A stretch of 33,478 nt of DNA. It comes from Solirubrobacterales bacterium. GTDB taxonomy: Bacteria; Actinomycetota; Thermoleophilia; Solirubrobacterales; 70-9. Of this stretch, positions 14,741-20,759 are shown piece after piece. The translations under genes and the position numbers were made by a program. Numbering within the stretch: the first letter of the stretch is position 1; every line of letters begins with the position of its first letter. Under the pieces are notes generated by a model. The model worked only from the letters and a program-made list of their open reading frames with translations, searched no databases and was not told the DNA's origin. The stretch is from assembly GCA_009691195.1 (NCBI GenBank), contig SHVA01000025.1, forward strand, positions 1 to 33,478, read 5' to 3'.

Positions 14741-15517
14741 CTAGGCGCGCCGGCGCTCCCACATCTGCAGCCCGCCGACCCTGCGGTAGCCGAGGCCCTC
14801 GTAGACCGGGTAGCCGAGCTTGCTGGCGACGAGGGTCGAGGTGTCCTGCCCGCGCTCGGCGGCGCGCTCGAGAGCGTGGAGCATCAGCCGCTTGGCGAAG
14901 CCGCGGTTGCGCGCCTCGGGCAGGGTGGCGACGAAGGTGATCTCGGTGTTGGCGCCGCGGTCCCAGGTCATCAGGCAGCTGACCGTCTCACCCCCGAAGC
15001 CGCCGAAGTAGAAGCGGGCGTCCGACCACGCCAGGGCCATCGGGGGGAACTGCCCATCCGGGTAGCCGTAGGCGATCTCGTTGAGCTCACGGAGCAGGTC
15101 GAGGTTGACCTCCTCGCGGATCTCGAGGCTCGGATCGGCGTGGGTGGGCCGAAGCTCGTCCAGCTCCAGCGCCATCGCCTGCGGCTCGGCGTCGAGCACG
15201 TGGCCGGCGCCCTCCAGCGCGGCGGCGGCGCGCGAATCGGTCTCGGGGATCCAGACGGTCCAGGCGTCGACGGGCGCCTCGTCGTAGCTCGCGGCGAGCC
15301 TGGGAAGGGCCGCGAGCAGGGCGGCGGTGTCGGAGTAGTGGACGCCGTTGAAGAAGGAGCGCTCGGGGCATGCGGGCACCACCGCCGCGTGCACGCCGCC
15401 CTCCTCGACCAGCGAGCGTCCGCCGCAGGCCTCGGCCAGCCCCGCCCACCAGTGCGGCTGGTTGTCGTAGACCAGCCGGAACCAGCCGGCGTCGTCGGCG
15501 GGTTTGGTCGCGATCAT
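14741..15517 (-). CDS. GNAT-family N-acetyltransferase
   Basis: A 258-residue acyl-CoA-dependent acetyltransferase. The C-terminal half is the catalytic GNAT fold. Motif A lies at about 193-215, with the pyrophosphate-binding loop ARNRGFA (202-208) after the strand ITFVATLP. Motif B contains YPVYEGLGYRRVG (236-248). The N-terminal 120 residues form an extra domain, probably a degenerate GNAT-like half. The substrate is unknown. Its ATG overlaps the stop of the O-methyltransferase gene (ATGA), so the two are translationally coupled. Confidence 0.85.
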   Translation of the reverse strand: MIATKPADDAGWFRLVYDNQPHWWAGLAEACGGRSLVEEGGVHAAVVPACPERSFFNGVHYSDTAALLAALPRLAASYDEAPVDAWTVWIPETDSRAAAALEGAGHVLDAEPQAMALELDELRPTHADPSLEIREEVNLDLLRELNEIAYGYPDGQFPPMALAWSDARFYFGGFGGETVSCLMTWDRGANTEITFVATLPEARNRGFAKRLMLHALERAAERGQDTSTLVASKLGYPVYEGLGYRRVGGLQMWERRRA

Positions 15518-16167
15518 CGCTTCAGTGCGAGGGTAATCCCGTCGGCGACGCCGACCATGGCCGACTGGACCCGGTCGTCGGCGGCGACGAGTTCGTTGAG
15601 CTCGGCGACCGCGCGCGAGGAGTCCCCGTCGGGCTCGAGCACGCTGCCGCCCATGAACGTGTTGTCGATCAGGACGAGGCCGCCGCGGACGGTCCGAGTC
15701 AGCACCTCCTCGTAGTAGGAGGGGTAGTTGACCTTATCGGCGTCGATGAAGGAGAGGTCGAAGGCCTCCTCGGCCGGCAGCGATTGCAGCGTCTCGAGCG
15801 CGGGGCCGACCCTGACCTCCACCCGGCGCGTGAGTCCAGCCTGCTCGATGTACTCGCGGGCCCGCTCGGCGTTGGACTCGTCGATCTCGCAGCTGAGCAG
15901 GCTGCCGTCCTCGGGCAGCCCGCGACCGATGGCGATCGAGCCGTAGCCGAGGAAGGTGCCCAGCTCGAGCGCCCGGCTGGCGCCGCTCGCGCGCACCAGC
16001 ACGGTCATGAACGCGGCCTGGTCGGGTGAGATCTGCATCTCGGGCCGCTCCATGCCCTCGGCGGCCTTCTCGATCAGCTTGGAGACGGCGTCGCGACGCC
16101 AGGAGTTGTGTTCGATCAGGTAGCGGTGGAGCTCCGGCGTCAGCGCCGTGAACTTCTCGACCGTCAC
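15514..16167 (-). CDS. O-methyltransferase, family 3 (caffeoyl-CoA/catechol type)
   Basis: A 217-residue class I methyltransferase of the cation-dependent O-methyltransferase group, which methylates hydroxyl groups on catechol-like acceptors. The SAM loop is ELGTFLGYGS (69-78), and E94 ends strand 2. Metal ligands are D142 (FIDADK), D168 and N169 (LIDNTF). The starting segment (LTPELHRYLIEHNSWR) and length are normal for the family. The GTG at 16167 overlaps the stop of the rhomboid-like gene as GTGA, and its own stop overlaps the GNAT start. This makes a three-gene coupled unit behind the regulator gene. Confidence 0.9.
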   Translation of the reverse strand: MTVEKFTALTPELHRYLIEHNSWRRDAVSKLIEKAAEGMERPEMQISPDQAAFMTVLVRASGASRALELGTFLGYGSIAIGRGLPEDGSLLSCEIDESNAERAREYIEQAGLTRRVEVRVGPALETLQSLPAEEAFDLSFIDADKVNYPSYYEEVLTRTVRGGLVLIDNTFMGGSVLEPDGDSSRAVAELNELVAADDRVQSAMVGVADGITLALKR

Positions 16168-16943
16168 TCGGTCTCGGCCCCGCCGCGCGCCAGCGCCGCG
16201 CCGAGCCCGCAGGAGGCGCCGACCAGGGCGCCGACCAGGCCGGCGAAGATGTTGGCGGAGTCGTCCACCAGCGGGAGCAGGACCAGGGCCGCCGCCGCGA
16301 TCGCCGCGCCGATCACCTCGGCCTCCTCGTCCACGCCGCGGCGGACCTCGGCGGCCCGCATCACCGCCCAGGCGCAGAGCAGGCCCAGGGCGATGCCGTT
16401 GCCGCCGGCGGCGATCAGGATGTTGTCGCCCGAGCCGATCGCCTGCTCGATCCCATCGGCCGCGAGCATGCCGAGCCCGCCGCAGGCGAGGATCATCATC
16501 ACCGTCGCGATCGTGCCGAGCCGGCGCTCGACCGCGGAGCCGAAGATGACGACGCCGAGGCAGACGACAAACAGGTAGCCGGTGTCGGCGTAGGCGAACG
16601 GGGCCGTGATGTAGCGCCACCACTCCGAGCCGACCGGGCCGGCGATGGCGCCGAGGCCGTAGATGTTCTCGCTGAGCGCGACTCCCGCCAGCAGCACCAG
16701 CGAGGGAGCGATCACCGCGGCGATGGTCGCGTAGGGGCGCTGGGCCAGGGCCTCCATCCGGGCGCGCCGGCGGGCGCTGCGGCGCCCCTTGCGAGTCTCC
16801 GCCGCTGCCAGCTCGTCGCCGCGCCGCTCGAGCTTCGGAGCCCGCTTTCGCAGCCGGGTGCCGCAATAAGGGCATTCGGTCACGTAGGGGCTCACCTCGG
16901 AGCCGCAGCTCTTGCAGACGACGCTCAGCTCAGGCGAGCTCAC
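16164..16943 (-). CDS. Zinc-ribbon, rhomboid-like membrane protein lacking catalytic residues
   Basis: 259 residues. An N-terminal zinc ribbon uses C10, C13, C24 and C27 (CxxC...CPYC). A basic linker (about 30-66) leads into a rhomboid-like bundle of about six helices. WWRYITAPF (108-116) matches the rhomboid W-R-hydrophobic-T-x-x-F loop, and SAVERRLG (136-143) the E-R helix end. The catalytic GxSG is replaced by GGNG (180-183, Asn for Ser). No His aligns at the last-helix dyad position, where N231-I-F-A-G-L is found instead. It is therefore probably not a protease but an iRhom-like binding protein. Its GTG follows TATCCT by 6 nt, and its first 14 bases overlap the HxlR gene. Confidence 0.75.
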   Translation of the reverse strand: MSSPELSVVCKSCGSEVSPYVTECPYCGTRLRKRAPKLERRGDELAAAETRKGRRSARRRARMEALAQRPYATIAAVIAPSLVLLAGVALSENIYGLGAIAGPVGSEWWRYITAPFAYADTGYLFVVCLGVVIFGSAVERRLGTIATVMMILACGGLGMLAADGIEQAIGSGDNILIAAGGNGIALGLLCAWAVMRAAEVRRGVDEEAEVIGAAIAAAALVLLPLVDDSANIFAGLVGALVGASCGLGAALARGGAETE

Positions 16944-17232
16944 GCTGCGAGGATACTCCGGCTCGCTCGGCCCAGCGGTTGAGCTCGTAGAGGATCCGGG
17001 CCAGCTCGCGGCCCGACCCGGTCAGGCGGTAGCGACGGGTGCCGTCGCGCTCGACGACGCCGGCCGTTCCGAGCTCTCCGAGGCGGGTCGAGAGCACCGA
17101 GGGGCTGATCCCGGTGCGCTCGCGCAGCTCCGAGAAGGAAACGGCGTCGCGGCGGAGCTCCCAGACGACCCGCATGCTCCAACGGCGGTCGAGCAACGCC
17201 AGAAAGTCAGTGATGGCGCGATCTGCAGCCAT
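16930..17232 (-). CDS. HxlR-family winged-helix transcriptional regulator
   Basis: A 100-residue DNA-binding protein. The HxlR pattern is clear: LLDRRWSMRVVWELRRDAVS, FSELRERTGISPSVLSTRL as recognition helix-turn-helix, GVVERDGTRRYRLTGSGREL as wing, and a dimerisation helix ending in NRWAERAG. There is no cysteine, so thiol redox sensing of the YodB kind is excluded. The ATG at 17232 lies 6 nt after TATAGT. A 13-bp direct repeat in the AT-rich upstream region is the likely autoregulatory operator. It overlaps the rhomboid-like gene by 14 bases and may control the unit that follows. Confidence 0.9.
   Translation of the reverse strand: MAADRAITDFLALLDRRWSMRVVWELRRDAVSFSELRERTGISPSVLSTRLGELGTAGVVERDGTRRYRLTGSGRELARILYELNRWAERAGVSSQRELA
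16950..16955 (-). promoter_or_regulatory. -10 element inside the HxlR gene, predicted leaderless start
   Basis: TATCCT (minus strand), 6 nt, then the GTG at 16943. It would give the rhomboid-O-methyltransferase-GNAT unit its own promoter. Confidence 0.45.
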
Positions 17233-17238
17233 GTCAAT

Positions 17239-17244
17239 ACTATA
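17239..17244 (-). promoter_or_regulatory. -10 element of the HxlR gene, predicted leaderless start
   Basis: TATAGT (minus strand), 6 nt (ATTGAC), then the ATG at 17232. The proximal copy of the direct repeat overlaps it, as expected for a repressor site. Confidence 0.55.
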
Positions 17245-17294
17245 TTCGTACTACTACGCGGAAAGTGTGGCATCTGTAGTTCTAAATACGTACT
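17240..17294. repeat. 13-bp direct repeat pair, candidate HxlR operator
   Basis: CTATATTCGTACT (17240-17252) and CTAAATACGTACT (17282-17294) differ at two positions and start 42 bp apart, four helical turns. The 17233-17310 stretch is strikingly AT-rich for this genome. Confidence 0.5.
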
Positions 17295-17346
17295 GAGTGG
17301 TGAATAACCGTTCGTGCGCGACCGTTCTGGGGCCCGATCAGGGCGC

Positions 17347-17654
17347 TCAGGGCGCGGTCGCCTCGACGATCTCACGCACGAGCCGGCTGCGATCGCCGTC
17401 GTGGGCCTTGAGCCAGTCGAGCCGGCGGCGGGCGCCGGTGCCCCCCGGTCGATCAGGTCAGTGAGCCCGTCGAGGTGCGCCTCGCCGCCGAGCTGCTGGG
17501 CGTGCTCGCGCAGCTCGTCGATCACTCCGCGGGTGAGCTCGATGTTCGGGACCTCATGCCCGCGGCCGAAATCGATCAGGTTGCCGTCGCAGATCATCAA
17601 CTCCTCCTCTATGCCGAGCGTGAAGGGCGGGCCGGTGAAGTTGTGTTCGAGCAC
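17347..17654 (-). pseudogene. Carboxylate-amine ligase (YbdK/GCS2-like) remnant with a large internal deletion
   Basis: The start (GTG 17654) encodes the family N-terminus, FTLGIEEELMICDG. The next residues, NLIDFGRGHEVP and VIDELREHAQQLGG, belong to the far C-terminal region of the family. About 270 residues including the ATP-grasp-like catalytic core are therefore missing, with the junction at or beside a DG codon pair. A run of six C on the plus strand (17441-17446) then breaks the frame. In the shifted frame TGARRRLDWLKAHDGDRS and VREIVEATAP run to the stop at 17347. The ends are intact and the middle is gone. It is divergent from the aldolase gene. Confidence 0.65.
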
Positions 17655-17689
17655 GAAGAAGCGGCGCGACCCTACCCCGGAGCCGGGCT

Positions 17690-17720
17690 TATACTCGCAA
17701 CGACCCAACCCCCCAGGAGG
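17690..17720 (+). promoter_or_regulatory. Promoter -10 and Shine-Dalgarno of the aldolase gene
   Basis: TATACT (17690-17695) would start transcription near 17702. AGGAGG (17715-17720) lies ten bases before the ATG at 17731 and is the strongest ribosome site in the window, fitting a highly expressed glycolytic gene. Confidence 0.5.
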
Positions 17721-17730
17721 CTGAAACGAG

Positions 17731-18651
17731 ATGGAAGTGAAGTCGACCACCGAGCAGAAGTCGCTGCTGGCCGAGCTTGCTCCCGGCAAGCGCACCCGAC
17801 TGCGCCGCCTCCTGTTCGAGTTCGGGCCCGGAAACGGCACCCTGCTGCTGCTCCCGATTGACCAGGGGATCGAGCACGGTCCCCGCGACTTCTTCCCCAA
17901 CCCCGCCTCCAAGGACCCCGAGTACCAGTTCCGCCTTGCGGCGGAGGCCGGCTACTCGGCGCTCGCCTGCCAGATCGGCCTCGCCGAGAAGTACTACCCC
18001 GACTACGCCGGGCAGGTGCCGCTGATCCTCAAGGTCAACGGCAAGTCGGACGTGCCGCCCGATGACGACGCCTTCTCCACCACCAACGCTTCCGTCGAGG
18101 ACGCCGTGCGCCTCGGCGCCGACGCCGTCGGCTACACGATGTACTTGGGCTCGCCCCGCCAGGGCGATGACCTGCATCAGCTCAAGGGCGTGCGCGAGGA
18201 CTGCGACCGCTACGGGATGCCGCTCGTGATCTGGGCCTATCCCCGCGGCTCCGCGATCGAGACCAAGGGCGGCCGCGACTCCCTCTACGCGATCGACTAC
18301 GCCGCGCGGATGGCGATGGAGATGGGCGCCGACGTGGTCAAGCTCAACATGCCGAAGCTCGATCCCGAGCGCGCCAAGGACTCCCCCGCCCCCTACAACG
18401 AGCAGGAGTTCACCCAGGAGGAGGCGATCGGGCACTGCGTCGCCTCGGCCGGCCGCGCACTCGTGGTGCTCTCCGGAGGCTCGAAGACCGACGACGATAC
18501 GGTGCTCGAGCACACCAAGGCGATCGCCCAGGCAGGCGGCTCGGGCGTCATCTTCGGCCGCAATGTCTGGCAGCGCGAGTGGAGCGAGGCGCTGGAGATC
18601 ATCGGCCAGATCAAGGAGACGCTGCTCTCCAACGTGCGCCGTATTCCCTAG
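17731..18651 (+). CDS. fbaB: Class I fructose-bisphosphate aldolase (DhnA/FbaB type)
   Basis: A 306-residue TIM-barrel aldolase that cleaves fructose-1,6-bisphosphate in glycolysis and works in reverse in gluconeogenesis, using a lysine Schiff base rather than zinc. LPIDQGIEHGP (41-51) is the archaeal/bacterial class I signature. LKVNGKSD lies at 100-107. The Schiff-base lysine is K204 in DVVKLNMP, and the phosphate-binding loops are LSGGSK (247-252) and GVIFGRNVWQR (272-282). Length is normal. ATG 17731 is fixed by the AGGAGG upstream. The gene stands alone between the collapsed ligase and the nuclease gene. A related lyase of the same family (LsrF, DHNA-type) is the main alternative. Confidence 0.88.
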   Translation: MEVKSTTEQKSLLAELAPGKRTRLRRLLFEFGPGNGTLLLLPIDQGIEHGPRDFFPNPASKDPEYQFRLAAEAGYSALACQIGLAEKYYPDYAGQVPLILKVNGKSDVPPDDDAFSTTNASVEDAVRLGADAVGYTMYLGSPRQGDDLHQLKGVREDCDRYGMPLVIWAYPRGSAIETKGGRDSLYAIDYAARMAMEMGADVVKLNMPKLDPERAKDSPAPYNEQEFTQEEAIGHCVASAGRALVVLSGGSKTDDDTVLEHTKAIAQAGGSGVIFGRNVWQREWSEALEIIGQIKETLLSNVRRIP

Positions 18652-18693
18652 CTACCTGGGGGATACATCCGGGCGCGGGGCCATCATCGGTTC

Positions 18694-19290
18694 GTGCGGC
18701 TTCCGTTCGGCTATCGCAAGGGCTCAATCACCGGGGTGCTGCTGCTCTGCGTGGTGATCGCGGCGCTGTGGGTTGACGGCAGCCCGCACGGGGATCAGCC
18801 AACCGCGGGTGGCGACCGGGGAGAGGCGGCTGCGGGCGGCTCCCCGCCGGCGGCTGATCGAGGGCGGGCGATCCTTGCGGCACCCGGCAGCCCGGCCATC
18901 GTGACGCGGGTCGTGGACGGCGACACGATCGAGGTGGAAATCTCAGGGCGCGAGGAGGAGGTGCGCTACATCGGGATCGATACCCCGGAATCGGTCGACC
19001 CCGAGGAGCCGGTCCAGTGCTTCGCGCACCGAGCCAGCGACGCGAACGAGCTGCTGGTGGGTGGGCGGCGCGTGAGGCTGCGCTTCGACGCGGAACGGCG
19101 GGACGTCTACGGGCGGCTGCTCGCCTACGTCTACAGGCGCGAAACGCTGATCAACGCGGTCCTCGTGCGCAGGGGGCTGGCGCGAACGCTGACGATCGCG
19201 CCCAACGACTCGATGGCTCAGATGCTGGGGCGGCTCGAGCATGACGCAGCGCGTGCAGGAAGAGGGCTTTGGCGTGCGTGCGCCCCCTAA
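18694..19290 (+). CDS. Exported thermonuclease-like nuclease (SNase domain)
   Basis: 198 residues with an N-terminal signal or anchor helix (about 11-26), a Gly/Ala-rich linker (30-65) and a staphylococcal-nuclease OB-fold domain (about 68-196). All five active-site residues are recognisable: D75 (VVDGDT), R91, D96 and E99 (RYIGIDTPES), and R141 (DVYGRLLAYVY). It should hydrolyse DNA and RNA with calcium outside the membrane. Two cysteines, C109 and C196, may pair. The GTG start is chosen because it opens directly before the signal peptide. There is no good Shine-Dalgarno. It follows the aldolase gene by 42 bases. Confidence 0.88.
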   Translation: MRLPFGYRKGSITGVLLLCVVIAALWVDGSPHGDQPTAGGDRGEAAAGGSPPAADRGRAILAAPGSPAIVTRVVDGDTIEVEISGREEEVRYIGIDTPESVDPEEPVQCFAHRASDANELLVGGRRVRLRFDAERRDVYGRLLAYVYRRETLINAVLVRRGLARTLTIAPNDSMAQMLGRLEHDAARAGRGLWRACAP

Positions 19291-19326
19291 CGGGTTGGCT
19301 CCCAGAGGCTCGTTTGCTAATTTCAG

Positions 19327-19353
19327 CGTCCCCTAACAGTTTCGACGGGGACG
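19327..19353 (+). promoter_or_regulatory. Inverted repeat immediately before the start of a small membrane protein gene
   Basis: CGTCCCC (19327-19333) and GGGGACG (19347-19353) with a 13-nt loop; the hairpin would end six bases before the ATG at 19360 and enclose the only purine-rich ribosome-site candidate. Confidence 0.35.
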
Positions 19354-19359
19354 GTATCC

Positions 19360-19608
19360 ATGGCCAACCTACGCATGCGACAGAGCAACGCCCAGTATGA
19401 GGTGGCGTTCGAACAGGAGATGGCGCTCGAGCGCCGTCGCCGTGAGCAGCTGCGCAAGCGCGCCATCAACCGTTCCCGGGCCCGCCGCATCACCCGCACG
19501 GAGTCGCGCGGGAAGGTGCGGTTCAGCGTCCTGCTCGTCTGCCTGACGGTCACGGTCGTGACCGTCGTGGTGGCGATGTTCGAGACGCTCGCCTGGCTGA
19601 TGGGCTAG
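19360..19608 (+). CDS. Small basic single-pass membrane protein
   Basis: 82 residues, not recognised. The N-terminal 50 residues are a charged helix rich in Arg and Glu (VAFEQEMALERRRREQLRKR), suggesting a coiled coil or nucleic-acid contact on the cytoplasmic side. One membrane helix (about 54-79) ends the protein, with almost nothing outside. Composition and position suggest a small structural or regulatory membrane protein. It stands alone between the nuclease gene and the acidic HTH protein gene. The ATG is preceded by GGGGACGG within a possible hairpin. Confidence 0.65.
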   Translation: MANLRMRQSNAQYEVAFEQEMALERRRREQLRKRAINRSRARRITRTESRGKVRFSVLLVCLTVTVVTVVVAMFETLAWLMG

Positions 19609-19672
19609 GGCCTCACGCGTACTCCTCGCCGGACGGCTGGGTCGCCGTTGGTAACCTCGCCGCCACGAAGCC

Positions 19673-19689
19673 GTCCCGCGCGCCGGGAC
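19673..19689 (+). terminator. Candidate hairpin with pyrimidine-rich tail
   Basis: GTCCCG-CGCGC-CGGGAC followed within a few bases by CTTTCCCCTTCTT. It lies 64 nt after the small membrane protein gene and 52 nt before the next start. It could terminate the first gene or sit in the leader of the second. Confidence 0.35.
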
Positions 19690-19741
19690 CCGGCTTTCCC
19701 CTTCTTGGAACCCACAACGCCCACGGGAGAAATCACTTCAT

Positions 19742-20389
19742 ATGGCTAGAAAGTCTCTTCGACCACAGCTCAACCAGATCCGCGCCTGGGCCCGCGAGGG
19801 CCGCACCGACGCGTGGATCGCGCACCAACTGGACGTTTCAACCTCACAGCTCCGCGACTTCCGTCGCCGCAACGGCCTCACCGAAGATGCCGAGGGGCCG
19901 CCGGCCGACGTTGACCTGCGCGACGAGATCGAGGCCGAGATCGAGGCCGAGATCGAAGCGGAGGACGACGAGCCCGAGGAGGACGAGCCGGAGGACGACG
20001 AGGACTCCGCGGAGGACTCGGAGGACTCAGGGGACTCAGGGGACGCGGAGGACTCAGGGTCCGACGACGGCGACGAGGACCGCCCCGCCGGCGGCAGCAG
20101 GAGCTCCTCCGACCGCCCCCAGCGGCGAAGGCGGCGCAGGCGCGGGGGCCGCGGGCGACGCAAGCGCGGCGTCCTCGAGGGCACCTTCGACCACGGCAAG
20201 GAGGGCTACGGCCTCTGGCTCGACCCGGCCGTCAAGGACGACCCCGTCTATACGGAGCATTGGGCCGGCAAGCGGGCCGTCAAGGTCACGGTCGAGGCGG
20301 AGCGGATCGTGATCGAGCGGGCCGGACCGGCCGCCAAGAGCGACTCCGGTGCCAAGAGCGACGGAGACGAGAACGGCGAGGAGAGCTAG
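19742..20389 (+). CDS. HTH protein with long acidic and basic low-complexity segments
   Basis: 215 residues in four blocks. Residues 1-47 form a helix-turn-helix-like domain (IRAWAREGRTDAWIAHQLDV, then STSQLRDFRRRNG). Residues 55-118 are a very acidic Glu/Asp/Ser stretch with internal EAEI repeats. Residues 119-144 are Arg-rich. Residues 145-194 form a compact domain (EGTFDHGKEGYGLWLDPAV, then VKVTVEAERIVIERAG). The adjoining acidic and basic tracts suggest a chromatin-like or RNA-binding protein held off DNA by charge. This is an inference. No named family is recognised. GGGAGA about 13 bases before the ATG is the likely ribosome site. Confidence 0.65.
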   Translation: MARKSLRPQLNQIRAWAREGRTDAWIAHQLDVSTSQLRDFRRRNGLTEDAEGPPADVDLRDEIEAEIEAEIEAEDDEPEEDEPEDDEDSAEDSEDSGDSGDAEDSGSDDGDEDRPAGGSRSSSDRPQRRRRRRRGGRGRRKRGVLEGTFDHGKEGYGLWLDPAVKDDPVYTEHWAGKRAVKVTVEAERIVIERAGPAAKSDSGAKSDGDENGEES

Positions 20390-20402
20390 CCCCGAGGGCT
20401 AG
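20386..20402. terminator. Bidirectional hairpin containing both stop codons of a convergent pair
   Basis: CTAGCCC-CGA-GGGCTAG. Each end supplies the TAG stop of one gene (19742 plus strand, 20399 minus strand). No T-run follows. Confidence 0.4.
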
Positions 20403-20725
20403 TCCTGGCGGACGAGGCGGCCACCGGCGTAGTCGGTGGCGCCTCGCAGGTACTCGTGGAAGGCGCCGTCGATCACGGCCTGCGGGTCGAAGTCGACCGA
20501 AGCCGAACGCATCGCGGCCTCGAGGCACCAGTCTGTGCCCCGGCCGTAGAGCTCAGCGAGGTCGGCCGAGGTGAAGGTCGGGCCGATCCGGCGCCGGAGC
20601 TCGTCGCGAATCGCATCGACCGCGCGCCTGAGGCGGCCGCCGAGGCGGGGGTCGGCCGAGAGCTCCCGGAGGCGCCGGTCCCCCTCCTCCCACTGGTAGA
20701 GCGCGTTGTCGAGCGGATAGGCCAC
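20399..20725 (-). CDS. Small helical protein of unknown function
   Basis: 108 residues from GTG 20725. It is soluble and helical (LDNALYQWEEGDRRLREL near the start), with a basic middle helix (RLRRAVDAIRDELRRR) and FTSADLAELYGRGTDWCLEA. The codon pattern and the clean frame to the stop support a real gene. It is not assigned to a family. The start is uncertain because no Shine-Dalgarno is visible; TAATAA lies 8 nt upstream. It lies downstream of the GT-C array on the same strand, 34 bp after its stop. Confidence 0.6.
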   Translation of the reverse strand: MAYPLDNALYQWEEGDRRLRELSADPRLGGRLRRAVDAIRDELRRRIGPTFTSADLAELYGRGTDWCLEAAMRSASVDFDPQAVIDGAFHEYLRGATDYAGGRLVRQD

Positions 20726-20759
20726 TCCGACACTTATTAGCAGCCGGGGCCCAGCGTGA

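Noticed and set aside
18682-18687. CATCAT as a sixth exact -10 before the nuclease gene
   Set aside because: It is at the right distance but lacks the initial T, so it was not counted in the leaderless set.
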